The notes: generated by a model not told the origin, from the letters alone. 64,000 nucleotides of DNA from Vibrio injensis (GCF_001895205.1 NZ_BDJF01000027.1:124001-188000), one strand, 5' to 3'. Positions 51,127 through 63,697 are shown, counted from the first letter of the stretch. Made by a program: numbers and translations.

Positions 51127-54006
51127 ATGGTGAAGCGCTACTTCTCTCTTCGAATACAAATCAGTACACTGTTTATGGTGTTGGTTAGTCTGATTGGTAT
51201 CACTTTGATTTCTATAAGTTATTATCATTCACGTCAACTCATGGATACGATCTCAGATAATCTCATCCATGAAAATAGTCAAAAAGTTGAAGTCGCCTTT
51301 CAGCAAAGTGTGACGCCGATTTTAACCACTCTGGACTTTATGGCATTAAGTCATTTTATTGAAATGGATCAGCCACCAACAGACAGCTCTCACTTTTTAG
51401 CTTCGCTACGTTTAGTCTTTGAGCGCAATGAAAACCTCGTTGCGCTCTATTTTGGTAATCACAAAGGCGACTTCACTATGATTCGCCCACTCTTCAACTC
51501 ACAAGCTCGATTACGTTTCCAAGCACCTGATCAGGCTACGCTATTCGTAAACCATACAAAAACGGATGGTCGAGATATTGTTATTTTCTTCGATGAGAAT
51601 TTTCTCACCGTTGGTCGTCAAGAACATGATAACAATACCTTTGACCCTCGTGAGCGCCCTTGGTATCAAAATGCTCGCGAAGATGGGCAAATTCGTTTAA
51701 CTGAACCGTATTTTTTCCACTTTCTACAAACTTTTGGGGTAACACTTTCGCGTCGCTCAATGGATAACAATAGCGTGGTCGGCGCAGACTTCACCCTAGA
51801 TACCTTATCCCAACAATTAGCAACCATTGCTTACTCGGCTAACACTCAATTAGCCCTATTCGACCAACAGTTTCGTCTTCTAGCCGAACATAATAGTCCG
51901 CTATCATTAACTGATGATGCGTCAGTCACTCATCAAAAGTTATCAACCAGTGTCTTTGCTAGTGTGGCGCAGCGTGGTGCGCAACAAACAATATTTAATG
52001 ACGTTGCTTTTCATCGACAAACCTGGTCAGTGACCTTAACTCCTATTGCTTTAAGTCCACACGTCCAATTATTATTGGCCCAAGCAACCCCACAAGAGGA
52101 ACTACTGGCAGCGTTACTAAACATGCGCAATAAACAAATCTGGGCTGCTTTTATGATGCTCGGGGTAGGTTTTATTATCGTCTGGTTTGTTGCCCAGCGT
52201 CTTGCCCATCCCCTCAGCAACCTAGTTGTTCAAACCGATAATATCTCTCGCTTTGATTTCCAAAAAACTCGCTATCCAAAAAGCATCATTAAAGAAGTGG
52301 CGGATTTGACCAAATCTATCCAATTAATGGAGCACACGTTACACGATTTACTGCGCCTACTGCGAGATACCGCCTCTAATCAAGACTTTGAGGTATTTGC
52401 CAAAACCATTACTCATCAAAGCTATTTGATCACCAAAGCTGAAACGATTTTGCTCTATACCTACAGTCACGAGGAGCAACATTTCACCACAGCGGCCAAC
52501 CATGCGATCATTCCGTTTAAAATTGATATTAATTCACTGGTGCAAAATACACCTTGGTTATTGGCTGAACTTCGCCAAGGACAAACAGTGCATTTGAATC
52601 GTAACGACAATGTGTTGTTCCCACTCAGAGAACAGCTCTATAACAGCGACATTTATCTCTTCCCGCTGCTCAATAAATCACGCCAATTGATTGGTGTGTT
52701 GAATTTAGGTTACGAACGCGCCATCACTAAGGCTCAAGCGGATAAACATGCGTTCCTGCGTGAAGTGCTTAGTTTTGCTGAAATTGCCAAAGATAATATT
52801 GATAAAATGCAGCAACAAAAACAGATGCTGAATGCCTTTATTACCTTGATCGCCTCAGCCATTGATACTAAATCTCCCTATACAGGTGGCCATTGTCAAC
52901 GAGTGCCTGAATTAACCAAAATGCTGGCTAAAGCTGCCACTAAAGATAAACGCTATTTCCCTGATTTCACCTTATCAGCTGAGCAGTGGGAAGAATTAAT
53001 GCTCGCCGCTTGGATGCACGATTGCGGTAAAGTCACCACTCCCGAATTCGTGGTAGACAAAGCCACCAAACTTGAGACCATTTATGATCGGATTCATGAA
53101 GTACGCATGCGCTTTGAACTATTGAAAACGCAAGCTGAAGCTGACTATTGGCAAGGGATCGCCACCGGAGGCAACCCTGATTTACTTCAAAAAACGCTCT
53201 CTGAACAACAGCAAGCCCTTGATGATGATTTTGCCTTTGTCGCGCAATGTAATATCGGCAGTGAATCAATGACGGATCAAGATATCGCCCGCCTTGAACA
53301 GATAGCTCAACGGCAATGGAAGCGCACTTTAGATGATCAAATCGGCATCTCTTGGTTAGAAGCACAACGCCACACCAACAAGCCCGATTTACCCGTGATG
53401 GAAAACGTTCTCGCCGATAAAGTGGTTCATCAAATAAAGTGGGATGGCGATCCGCTAGCCACAATAGAACAAGAAGGCTTTGTGCTTAAGCCCAAACCGC
53501 TGCGCTATAACCGAGGTGAGCTGTATAACCTCAGTGTGCGCCGTGGCACCTTAACCGAGGAAGAGCGCTTTATGATTAACGATCACATTGTACAGACCAT
53601 TGTGATGTTAAAAAGTCTGCCTTACCCAGAACACCTCAAGCAAGTGCCTGACATTGCAGGTGGTCACCATGAACGTATGGACGGTAAAGGCTACCCACGA
53701 GGATTAAACGAACAGCAACTGTCGATTCCTGCGCGGATCATGGCGATTGCTGATGTGTTTGAAGCGCTGACCTCTAGTGATCGCCCTTATAAAAAAGGCA
53801 AAAGTTTGGAAGAAGCCATGCAAATCATGACAACCATGGCCACCAGTGGGCATATTGATCCGAAACTTTATCTACTCTTTTTAGAACAACACGTGTATCT
53901 CGATTATGCACGACAGTTTCTAACCAACATAGAATTAGCTAGCTTTGACCCCTCATCCTACATCACGACCGTAAAAACCTATTTACGTGATAGCGTTAAT
54001 ATTTAA
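51127..54006 (+). CDS. Cache-HAMP-GAF-HD-GYP cyclic-dinucleotide phosphodiesterase with large HD insertion
   Basis: A 959-residue membrane sensor-enzyme. TM1 lies at about 12-32, a periplasmic dCache sensor at 35-330 (PRERPWYQNAREDGQIRLTEPYFF is typical), TM2 at about 338-358, HAMP-like 360-410, GAF about 415-570, then the HD-GYP output. Metal and active-site motifs are H631-D632 in WMHDCGK and H847-H848 with G855-Y856-P857 in HHERMDGKGYP. The two motifs are about 215 residues apart instead of the usual 60 or so. HD-GYP enzymes hydrolyse cyclic di-GMP; some V. cholerae members hydrolyse 3'3'-cGAMP. The insertion is discussed under findings. The ligand of the Cache domain is unknown. Confidence 0.88.
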   Translation: MVKRYFSLRIQISTLFMVLVSLIGITLISISYYHSRQLMDTISDNLIHENSQKVEVAFQQSVTPILTTLDFMALSHFIEMDQPPTDSSHFLASLRLVFERNENLVALYFGNHKGDFTMIRPLFNSQARLRFQAPDQATLFVNHTKTDGRDIVIFFDENFLTVGRQEHDNNTFDPRERPWYQNAREDGQIRLTEPYFFHFLQTFGVTLSRRSMDNNSVVGADFTLDTLSQQLATIAYSANTQLALFDQQFRLLAEHNSPLSLTDDASVTHQKLSTSVFASVAQRGAQQTIFNDVAFHRQTWSVTLTPIALSPHVQLLLAQATPQEELLAALLNMRNKQIWAAFMMLGVGFIIVWFVAQRLAHPLSNLVVQTDNISRFDFQKTRYPKSIIKEVADLTKSIQLMEHTLHDLLRLLRDTASNQDFEVFAKTITHQSYLITKAETILLYTYSHEEQHFTTAANHAIIPFKIDINSLVQNTPWLLAELRQGQTVHLNRNDNVLFPLREQLYNSDIYLFPLLNKSRQLIGVLNLGYERAITKAQADKHAFLREVLSFAEIAKDNIDKMQQQKQMLNAFITLIASAIDTKSPYTGGHCQRVPELTKMLAKAATKDKRYFPDFTLSAEQWEELMLAAWMHDCGKVTTPEFVVDKATKLETIYDRIHEVRMRFELLKTQAEADYWQGIATGGNPDLLQKTLSEQQQALDDDFAFVAQCNIGSESMTDQDIARLEQIAQRQWKRTLDDQIGISWLEAQRHTNKPDLPVMENVLADKVVHQIKWDGDPLATIEQEGFVLKPKPLRYNRGELYNLSVRRGTLTEEERFMINDHIVQTIVMLKSLPYPEHLKQVPDIAGGHHERMDGKGYPRGLNEQQLSIPARIMAIADVFEALTSSDRPYKKGKSLEEAMQIMTTMATSGHIDPKLYLLFLEQHVYLDYARQFLTNIELASFDPSSYITTVKTYLRDSVNI

Positions 54007-54063
54007 TCGATTGCGCTATCAATAGTTGATGTGTGTCAAATTGTCGTAGACAATACCCTCCTT

Positions 54064-54093
54064 GCTTAATCACGCTAACCAGTGTGATTAAGC
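54064..54093. terminator. Perfect 10-bp inverted repeat after the HD-GYP gene
   Basis: GCTTAATCAC (54064-54073) pairs with GTGATTAAGC (54084-54093), 10-nt loop, no T-tract. It lies between the HD-GYP gene and zwf. Confidence 0.5.
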
Positions 54094-54240
54094 CATACCA
54101 GGCAACTTGGACGTATCGCCTCAAGTGGTTAGGTATATCGGTTTTGACGATATCAACAATAGTCAAAACCTACTTTTTATTTTGGTATTGCGCTGCTAGG
54201 GTTGGCGCATGCTAAGTACCTCGTTTTTAAGGGAAAGATG

Positions 54241-55743
54241 ATGGTAATACCTGAAAACAGTTGCATCGTAATTTTTGGTGCATCGGGCGACCTAACCTAT
54301 CGAAAGTTAGTGCCTGCTCTGTATCATTTATATGCAAGTAAGCAACTACCTGAATCCTTTACTATTTTAGGTGTCAGTCGCACAGAGTACAGTGACGATT
54401 CTTATCGTGAAAAATTAAAACGCTCACTGCGTGAATTAGAGCAAACCGAGCCAGCTATTCTTGATGCCTTTTGTGAACATCTTCACTATCAAGCACTTGA
54501 TACGTCCGACGTGGATGATTATGCCAAACTATCGACTCGTTTGACTCAGCTCGCCGAGCAGTATCAACAAGATCAACGTAATACCTTATTCTATCTCGCC
54601 ACTCCACCGAGTTTATATGGCGTCATTCCTGCCTGTCTCGCGGCTCATGGCTTAAATGACGAACAAGACGGCTGGAAGCGCTTGATCATCGAAAAACCCT
54701 TTGGTTACGATTTACAATCAGCCCAAGCGCTCGATATTGAAATTCATCGTCACTTTGCCGAACACCAGATTTATCGTATTGATCATTATTTGGGTAAAGA
54801 GACCGTACAAAACCTCCTAGTATTCCGTTTTGCCAATGGCATGTTTGAACCCTTGTGGAACCGTAATTTTATTGATTATGTCGAAATCACTGGCGCGGAA
54901 TTTTTAGGGGTTGAAGAGCGTGGCGGCTATTATGATGGCTCTGGCGCTGTGCGGGATATGTTCCAAAACCACTTACTGCAAGTGTTGGCGATGGTCAGTA
55001 TGGAACCACCAGCGGAAATCAATGCCAACTCTATCCGTAATGAAGTGAACAAGGTTTTACAAAGCTTACAACCTCTTTCAGAGGCTGATTTACGTAATAA
55101 CCTCGTGCTGGGTCAATATACAGAATCAGAGATTCGTGGACAATTCTTACCGAGTTACCGAGATGAGCCGGGCGTGGCCGATGATTCGCGCACCGAAACT
55201 TATGTCGCGCTGAAAATGTTCATCAATAACTGGCGTTGGAATGGGGTTCCGTTTTATGTACGCTCTGGTAAACGCCTGCCAACCCGCGTCACCGAAGTGG
55301 TTATTCACTTTAAACGCACGCCCCACCCAGTGTTTGGCCAAAATGCCCCTGATAATAAGCTGATCATCCGCATTCAACCGGACGAAGGCATTCAAATGAG
55401 CTTCGGTTTAAAAGAACCGGGCGCTGGTTTTAAAGCCAAAGAAGTGTCGATGAACTTTCATTACACCTCACTAGCTGAGACCAAAATGCTCAGTGCTTAT
55501 GAACGCCTTTTACTGGATGCGCTCAATGGTGATGCCACCTTATTTGCTCGCACCGATGCAGTGGAAGCGTGCTGGAAGTTTGTGCAACCAATCCTCGATT
55601 TCAAACAAGATCCACAAGCATTGTTTGGTTATGCCTGCGGCACATGGGGGCCGATAGAAGCCGATCAACTACTGGAGCGCGATGGTCGCGCATGGCGTTT
55701 CCCTTGTAAGAATCTCACTGACACGGATTACTGCGAACTATGA
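54241..55743 (+). CDS. zwf: Glucose-6-phosphate 1-dehydrogenase
   Basis: First step of the oxidative pentose phosphate pathway: glucose-6-phosphate plus NADP+ to 6-phosphogluconolactone. With start ATG 54241 (AAGGGA 6 nt upstream; ATG 54238 also possible) the protein has 500 residues, the usual length. NADP-binding [14 protein letters not shown], substrate block [21 protein letters not shown] and the active-site lysine in IEKPFGYDL are intact. The first in a zwf-pgl-gnd operon; its stop overlaps the pgl start by 4 nt. The in-frame extension to 54202 has no support. Confidence 0.96.
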   Translation: MVIPENSCIVIFGASGDLTYRKLVPALYHLYASKQLPESFTILGVSRTEYSDDSYREKLKRSLRELEQTEPAILDAFCEHLHYQALDTSDVDDYAKLSTRLTQLAEQYQQDQRNTLFYLATPPSLYGVIPACLAAHGLNDEQDGWKRLIIEKPFGYDLQSAQALDIEIHRHFAEHQIYRIDHYLGKETVQNLLVFRFANGMFEPLWNRNFIDYVEITGAEFLGVEERGGYYDGSGAVRDMFQNHLLQVLAMVSMEPPAEINANSIRNEVNKVLQSLQPLSEADLRNNLVLGQYTESEIRGQFLPSYRDEPGVADDSRTETYVALKMFINNWRWNGVPFYVRSGKRLPTRVTEVVIHFKRTPHPVFGQNAPDNKLIIRIQPDEGIQMSFGLKEPGAGFKAKEVSMNFHYTSLAETKMLSAYERLLLDALNGDATLFARTDAVEACWKFVQPILDFKQDPQALFGYACGTWGPIEADQLLERDGRAWRFPCKNLTDTDYCEL

Positions 55744-56456
55744 TCAATCATAAAATTTTTCAAACACCACAACAGGTGGTAGATACGCTAGCGGATGAAA
55801 TGCTGCGCTATAGCCAGCAAAACCAACCGATACATATCTCCCTTTCTGGCGGTAGCACGCCAAAAATGCTCTTTCAGCGACTCGCAAGTGCGCCCTACGC
55901 GGATGCGATTGTTTGGCAAAACCTGCATTTTTGGTGGGGTGACGAGCGCTGCGTTGCGGCAGATGACCCAGAAAGCAACTACGGCGAAGCCAATGCACTA
56001 CTCTTTAGCCAAGTGGCGATCCCTGCACAAAATATTCATCGTATCCGTGGTGAAGCGGATCCACACACCGAAGCTGAGCGCTTTGCCGCTGAAATGCTGC
56101 AATACATGACTGCCGAGAACGGTACTCCCGTCTTCGATTGGATATTACTTGGCGTCGGTGCAGACGGCCATACGGCGTCACTGTTCCCTGATGTAACCGA
56201 TTATCATGATCCACATTTATCCGTGGTGGCAACTCATCCTCAATCAGGTCAGTTGCGAGTATCAAAAACCGCCAAAGTTTTACAAGCGGCGAAACGGATC
56301 AGCTATCTTGTGCTTGGCGCAGGCAAAGCAGACATCGTCCATGAAATTCACACCACTCCTGCCGAGGATTTACCCTATCCAGCAGCAAAAATTCAGTCGA
56401 CAACGGGTGAAACCGAGTGGTTTTTAGATTTAGACGCAGCGAAAAAGATTGCGTAA
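55740..56456 (+). CDS. pgl: 6-phosphogluconolactonase (SOL/DevB type)
   Basis: Hydrolyses 6-phosphogluconolactone to 6-phosphogluconate, the step between Zwf and Gnd. The 238-residue protein has [38 protein letters not shown] and [16 protein letters not shown], all hallmarks of the DevB family. It overlaps zwf (ATGA) and lies 14 nt before gnd. Cytosolic. Confidence 0.95.
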   Translation: MINHKIFQTPQQVVDTLADEMLRYSQQNQPIHISLSGGSTPKMLFQRLASAPYADAIVWQNLHFWWGDERCVAADDPESNYGEANALLFSQVAIPAQNIHRIRGEADPHTEAERFAAEMLQYMTAENGTPVFDWILLGVGADGHTASLFPDVTDYHDPHLSVVATHPQSGQLRVSKTAKVLQAAKRISYLVLGAGKADIVHEIHTTPAEDLPYPAAKIQSTTGETEWFLDLDAAKKIA

Positions 56457-56470
56457 AAGGAGAGAAATAA

Positions 56471-57919
56471 ATGAAAGGTGATATTGGTGTAATCGGCCTA
56501 GCAGTGATGGGCCAAAACCTCATTCTTAATATGAACGATCACGGCTTTAACGTGGTGGCTTATAACCGTACTACCGCGAAAGTGGATGAATTCTTACAAG
56601 GCCCAGCCAAAGGCACCAAGATTGTCGGTGCTTACTCACTACAAGACTTGGTCGATAAACTCGCCACACCGCGCAAAGTCATGCTGATGGTCCGCGCCGG
56701 AGAGGTGGTGGATGCCTTTATTGATCAATTAGTGCCTTTACTTGATAAAGGTGACATCATTATCGATGGTGGTAATACCAACTTCCCAGACACCAACCGC
56801 CGTGTGGCCGCGCTACGGGAAAAAGGCATTCACTTCATTGGTACTGGCGTATCAGGTGGTGAAGAAGGCGCGCGCTTTGGTCCATCCATTATGCCCGGTG
56901 GCGCACCAGAAGCTTGGGAAGCGGTGAAACCTATTTTCCAAGGTATTTCAGCCAAAACCGAAGCTGGTGAACCTTGTTGTGATTGGGTAGGTAACGATGG
57001 TGCTGGCCACTTTGTGAAAATGGTTCATAACGGTATCGAATACGGTGATATGCAGCTCATCACCGAAGCTTATCAGTTTATGAAAGATGGCTTGGGAATG
57101 AACCACGACGAGATGCAACAGGTCTTCGCCGAGTGGAACAAAACTGAACTTGATAGCTACTTGGTGGAAATTACCGCCGATATCCTTGGCTACAAAGATC
57201 AAGATGGTCAACCATTAGTAGAAAAAATCCTTGATACTGCGGGTCAAAAAGGCACGGGTAAATGGACAGGGATTAATGCCTTAGACATGGGGATTCCACT
57301 CACGCTCATCACTGAGTCCGTATTCTCTCGCTGCTTATCCGCACTTAAAGATCAACGTGTCGCAGCGGAACAACTGTTTGCAAAAACCATCACTCCAGTG
57401 GAAGGTGATAAGCAAGAATGGGTTAATGCACTTCGTCAAGCCTTGTTGGCATCGAAGATCATCTCTTATGCACAAGGCTTTATGTTGATGCGTGAAGCTT
57501 CTAACGAAAATGGATGGGATCTTAACTACGGCAACGTCGCGTTAATGTGGCGCGGTGGCTGTATTATTCGTTCGGCTTTCCTAGGTAATATTCGTGATGC
57601 GTTTGAAGCTAACCCAGACATTGCTTTCTTAGGCTCTGATGCTTACTTCAAAGGTATTTTGGATAACTGCCTGGGCGCATGGCGTAAAGTCGCGGCGAAA
57701 TCAATGGAAGTAGGCATCCCGATGCCGTGCATGACCTCAGCACTCACTTTCCTCGATGGCTACACGACCGCTCGTTTACCGGCGAACTTGCTGCAAGCCC
57801 AGCGTGATTACTTTGGCGCACATACCTATGAGCGTATCGATCGCCCGCGTGGTGAGTTTTTCCACACTAACTGGACTGGGACTGGTGGTGACACCGCTTC
57901 TACGACTTACGATGTCTAA
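56471..57919 (+). CDS. gnd: 6-phosphogluconate dehydrogenase (decarboxylating)
   Basis: Oxidises and decarboxylates 6-phosphogluconate to ribulose-5-phosphate with NADP+. The 482-residue protein has NADP-binding IGVIGLAVMGQNLILNM, the signature GVSGGEEGARFGPSIMPGG, the catalytic Lys in HFVKMVHNGIEYGDMQ, and the C-terminal tail RPRGEFFHTNWTGTGGDTAS. AAAGGAGAGAAATAA precedes the ATG. Third gene of the pentose phosphate operon; terminator at 57994-58029. Confidence 0.97.
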   Translation: MKGDIGVIGLAVMGQNLILNMNDHGFNVVAYNRTTAKVDEFLQGPAKGTKIVGAYSLQDLVDKLATPRKVMLMVRAGEVVDAFIDQLVPLLDKGDIIIDGGNTNFPDTNRRVAALREKGIHFIGTGVSGGEEGARFGPSIMPGGAPEAWEAVKPIFQGISAKTEAGEPCCDWVGNDGAGHFVKMVHNGIEYGDMQLITEAYQFMKDGLGMNHDEMQQVFAEWNKTELDSYLVEITADILGYKDQDGQPLVEKILDTAGQKGTGKWTGINALDMGIPLTLITESVFSRCLSALKDQRVAAEQLFAKTITPVEGDKQEWVNALRQALLASKIISYAQGFMLMREASNENGWDLNYGNVALMWRGGCIIRSAFLGNIRDAFEANPDIAFLGSDAYFKGILDNCLGAWRKVAAKSMEVGIPMPCMTSALTFLDGYTTARLPANLLQAQRDYFGAHTYERIDRPRGEFFHTNWTGTGGDTASTTYDV

Positions 57920-57993
57920 ATCATAGGATAGAGAAAAGGTTGACTATTGATATATTCATCCTTAGTATCTACGCCTAAAAAATAAGCATCAAG

Positions 57994-58029
57994 GAGGATG
58001 TTAACTCAGTTAACGTCCTCTATTTTTTT
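57994..58029 (+). terminator. Terminator after gnd
   Basis: GAGGATGTTAAC (57994-58005) pairs with GTTAACGTCCTC (58009-58020), with one G-T pair and a 3-nt loop, followed by TATTTTTTT. It closes the zwf-pgl-gnd unit. Confidence 0.88.
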
Positions 58030-58059
58030 AGACTCCAACACCAACATTGAGATCCAAAA

Positions 58060-58200
58060 ATGACCATTAACAAGTTCTATGTATTTGTCCCACAGGCAGT
58101 AGAAGAAGACACATATACGGAAAGTGAAGTGCAATCAGCAATGGAAGCTCAACGTCAAGCATTGGTACAACAAGCGCAACAACAAGGCGCACTGGCTTAA
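58060..58200 (+). CDS. Small ORF after gnd, 46 residues
   Basis: ATG at 58060, TAA at 58198-58200. The peptide begins MTINKFYVFVPQAVEEDTYT and ends with a glutamine-rich helix MEAQRQALVQQAQQQGALA. GAGATC 10 nt upstream is a weak ribosome binding site. It lies just beyond the gnd terminator, so it would depend on readthrough or its own promoter. The in-frame reading, codon choice and amphipathic helix suggest a real small protein, but I know no homologue for certain. Confidence 0.5.
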   Translation: MTINKFYVFVPQAVEEDTYTESEVQSAMEAQRQALVQQAQQQGALA

Positions 58201-58262
58201 TTAATAAGCAGAGCTGGCTCATTGCTCGCTCTGCTTACCTCTTTTCCTACTCTACTCTTCAG

Positions 58263-59165
58263 TTATAAAACAATATCCTGCCAGTCATGGCTAGCGAAGT
58301 AATCCGCTAAATGATCAATCAACGCCCTGACCGCCGGTGATAAATGTCGCCTTGACGGATACAAAGCATAAATCGACATGCTTTTTGGCTGCCAGTCGGC
58401 TAAAACCGATACCACCTCACCTTTTGCTAACGCACCACTGGTTAAATACGTTGGCTGCAACGCGATACCCATGCCATGTACTGCAGCATGAAGCAAAGTG
58501 GTCGCCTCATTAGCGGTCAAACGGCAGCTCACTTCCACCGATTGCAATGTCTCACCTTGTGTGAGATGCCAAATATGTCGCTCGAAATTTTTATATCCTA
58601 AACAAGCGTGTTGAGCGAGATCGCTCGGCTGGCTGATCGCCGGATGCGCAGCTAAATAACTGGGCGCAGCCACTAATATCGACTCACATTTTGCTATCGG
58701 GCGACCAATTAGCGAGGGATCCGGATCGGCGGCAATCCGAATTGCCAAGTCAATCCGCTCAGCAATCAGATCCGCCGTCTTATCTTGCACATCAATATCG
58801 ATTTCAACTTGTGGATACTTGGCGAGAAACGGCTTTACCGCTGGGATAAGCTGGGCAAAACCAAACGACATGCTGGTCGCAATACGAATTTTTCCCGCTA
58901 ACGACTGGCTATCCATCAATTGATGTTCTAACTGCTGAGCTTGCTCAACCCAGAGTTTAATCGCCTCTAAACACTGCTCTCCAGCAGTGGTTAACGACAC
59001 CTTACGTGTGGTTCGATTCAGTAATCGCGTTTGTAACCAGCTTTCCATGGTTTCAATATGCCGTGTCACCATCGGGCGCGAAATATCCAGTCGATCGGCT
59101 GTGGCCGTGAAGCTTTGTGTAATCGCAACGTCGAGAAATACCTGAGCAGCGGTCAGTTTATCCAT
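58263..59165 (-). CDS. LysR-family transcriptional regulator
   Basis: A 300-residue regulator with an N-terminal winged HTH (AQVFLDVAITQSFTATADRL, DISRPMVTRHIETMESWLQT, LLNRTTRKVSLTTAG) and an effector domain of the CrgA/DhcR-like subgroup (GKIRIATSMSFGFAQLIPAV, ATTLLHAAVHGMGIALQPTY). It diverges from the beta-lactamase-fold gene, 125 nt apart, and most likely controls that gene and the DsbA-like gene behind it. The gap contains TTCGAATTAAG near 59174 and TCTAATTCGTATG near 59224, possible T-N11-A type sites. Confidence 0.9.
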   Translation of the reverse strand: MDKLTAAQVFLDVAITQSFTATADRLDISRPMVTRHIETMESWLQTRLLNRTTRKVSLTTAGEQCLEAIKLWVEQAQQLEHQLMDSQSLAGKIRIATSMSFGFAQLIPAVKPFLAKYPQVEIDIDVQDKTADLIAERIDLAIRIAADPDPSLIGRPIAKCESILVAAPSYLAAHPAISQPSDLAQHACLGYKNFERHIWHLTQGETLQSVEVSCRLTANEATTLLHAAVHGMGIALQPTYLTSGALAKGEVVSVLADWQPKSMSIYALYPSRRHLSPAVRALIDHLADYFASHDWQDIVL

Positions 59166-59290
59166 CGTATTAGTTCGAATTAAGAAATAATGATGTCAAT
59201 TATTAGCTATATATCCGAACAAGTCTAATTCGTATGATAGCTCCCGAACCGATAACCGACTTTCGATACTCTATTTTAGGATAAATCATC

Positions 59291-60154
59291 ATGAAAAAAC
59301 TGACTCTACTGACCGCAACCACACTGATCACCAGCACTGCATTTGCGGCGCAGCAACCTTTAACACTGGACGTATACAACGCCGATGGCAATAGCTTTCA
59401 TGTAAACTCAACCTTAGTTTACGGCGCAACAGAAGCCATGGTGATTGATACTGGCTTTACCAAAGCCGATGCCTTACGCATTGCCGCTAAAGTCATCGAT
59501 TCAGGTAAAAACCTAACCACGATTTTTATTAGCCAAGCAGATCCTGATTACTATTTTGGCGCGGAAGTATTGCATGAGCTATTCCCTGATGCGAAAGTCC
59601 TCACCACTCCGGGAGTTCGCGCGACGATTGAAGAGAAGCTCGATGGCAAATTAGCGTTCTGGGCTCCGAAAATGGGGACTAACGCGCCAGTGAAACCAGT
59701 ATTGCCGACCGCTTATCATGGTAAAACACTGACCATTGATGGACAAACGATTGAGATCCACGATGCTGAAGGTGAGCTAGCCCATCGCCCTTACTTATGG
59801 ATCCCAGCCAACAAAGCCATTTTGGGCAATGTGGCGGTCTACGGTAACGTTCACCTATGGATGGCCGATGCGCAAAGCGATGCGAGCCGTCAAGCGTGGG
59901 CACAGCAGCTTGAGCGCATGCAAGCCTTAAAACCAGAAGTGGTGATCCCTGGTCACATGATTGCCGGTACTCAATTAGATGCCTCAGCGATTAGCTTTGC
60001 TCAGCGCTATTTAGCGGATTTTGCCCAAGCAAAACAAACCAGTAAAGATAGTCAACAATTAATCAAACGTATGCTTAAGCTTTACCCTGAAGCCGGTTTA
60101 CCAATGGCATTAGAGATTGGCGCAAAAGTACATATGGGTAAAATGCAATGGTAA
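59291..60154 (+). CDS. Exported metallo-beta-lactamase-fold protein lacking canonical metal ligands
   Basis: A 287-residue protein with a signal peptide (KKLTLLTATTLITSTAFAA). The fold is recognisable from NADGNSFHVNSTLVYGATEAMVIDTGF onwards. The canonical metal motif HxHxDH is replaced: residues 81-90 read SQADPDYYFG, so all three His are lost and only D86 stays. The later Asp of the fold (usually GD) is Asn in ILGNVAVYG. The final His is kept in VVIPGHMIAGT. It is therefore unlikely to be a normal zinc hydrolase; it may bind a ligand or use other chemistry. The end overlaps the DsbA-like gene by 7 nt. Control by the divergent LysR protein is likely. Confidence 0.82.
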   Translation: MKKLTLLTATTLITSTAFAAQQPLTLDVYNADGNSFHVNSTLVYGATEAMVIDTGFTKADALRIAAKVIDSGKNLTTIFISQADPDYYFGAEVLHELFPDAKVLTTPGVRATIEEKLDGKLAFWAPKMGTNAPVKPVLPTAYHGKTLTIDGQTIEIHDAEGELAHRPYLWIPANKAILGNVAVYGNVHLWMADAQSDASRQAWAQQLERMQALKPEVVIPGHMIAGTQLDASAISFAQRYLADFAQAKQTSKDSQQLIKRMLKLYPEAGLPMALEIGAKVHMGKMQW

Positions 60155-60783
60155 AGGTACACTACTTTTTTGACCCAATGTGTGGCTGGTGTTTCGGTGC
60201 TAGCCCACTACTAGACACACTGGCTGAAATGCCGACTATCACACTCAAGTTACATCCGGGTGGGATGCTGCCACGCTCCGAATTGGCCGCCGAGTTTCGA
60301 GCCCATATATTAGAGGCAGACCAACAGATTAGCCTAGTGACTGGACAAGTTTTTGGTGAAGCGTACCGCTCACGAATTGCCAGTCAACAACCGCTCATCG
60401 TTGACTCTTACCTTACCGCTCAGGCCATCATTGCCGCAGAGGCATTACAAGGCCTAGGATTTGCGATGTTGAAAAAAATTCAGCAAGCCCATTATCAGCT
60501 AGGATTAACCGTTGCCGAGCCAGAAGTATTGACTCAGTTAGCAAGCCAATTAGGTATTGAGCACGATAAATGGCACAACGCTATGCAACAAGCCAAATCT
60601 GATTTACCGGCCACGATTGCCAATAGCAAACAACTGATGGCTCAGTATCAATTACGGGGATTCCCATCGATGATGATTGAATTGGCAAATGGACAGTGGC
60701 GCTCCGTACAGCCGAGTGCCTACTATGGTAAACCTGAAGCGTGGCAAGCTTTTTGGCAGTCAATGGTAGCCGCCTCATCCTAG
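60148..60783 (+). CDS. DsbA-family thiol oxidoreductase-like protein (FrnE-like)
   Basis: A 211-residue protein with thioredoxin-like fold and CxxC active site C12-G-W-C15 in FFDPMCGWCFGASPLLD. An inserted helical domain (about 45-155) and the cis-Pro segment LRGFPSMMIEL (P about 173) fit the DsbA/FrnE group. No signal peptide, so it should act in the cytoplasm, unlike classical DsbA. Its ATG overlaps the end of the beta-lactamase-fold gene by 7 nt, so the two are translationally coupled. Function unknown; the pair may handle a thiol or oxidant stress product. Confidence 0.82.
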   Translation: MVKVHYFFDPMCGWCFGASPLLDTLAEMPTITLKLHPGGMLPRSELAAEFRAHILEADQQISLVTGQVFGEAYRSRIASQQPLIVDSYLTAQAIIAAEALQGLGFAMLKKIQQAHYQLGLTVAEPEVLTQLASQLGIEHDKWHNAMQQAKSDLPATIANSKQLMAQYQLRGFPSMMIELANGQWRSVQPSAYYGKPEAWQAFWQSMVAASS

Positions 60784-60817
60784 CCAGATTCTCTTAACAT
60801 CTAGCCATAGTGCTACT

Positions 60818-60848
60818 AAAAAAATAGCCCCCAGATTTGGGGGCTATT
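60818..60848 (-). terminator. Terminator after katG
   Basis: AATAGCCCCC (60823-60832) pairs with GGGGGCTATT (60839-60848), loop AGATTT. Seven A residues on the left give a good T-tract on the minus strand. It serves katG and, less well, the convergent DsbA-like gene. Confidence 0.85.
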
Positions 60849-60876
60849 GACGTTTACAGATTAAATCAATTAATGA

Positions 60877-63560
<2,684 letters not shown>

Positions 63561-63678
63561 TATACCTAAACAACTTGGCGTTACGGGTCAATGGTAACGA
63601 ATTCCCCATATTAATAGACAACAATATGGGGCGAGCTAACCTAGCTACCAGCACGTAAGTTCAAGTTGCAAAGGTATA
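63561..63678 (+). repeat. ERIC (IRU)-like element, shortened
   Basis: About 118 bp: TATACCTAAACAACTTGGCG at the left and AAGTTCAAGTTGCAAAGGTA followed by TA at the right, with AATTCCCCATATTAATAGAC and ATATGGGGCGAGCTAACCTA in the centre. The terminal inverted repeats still pair well. It ends 20 nt before the Dps start codon, so it forms most of that gene's 5' region. Confidence 0.75.
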
Positions 63679-63697
63679 GTCAATAAAGGAGATAAAG

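Noticed and set aside
53033-53464. 143-codon minus-strand ORF inside the HD-GYP gene
   Set aside because: It is fully inside a well-supported gene on the other strand and has no family features; a shadow frame.
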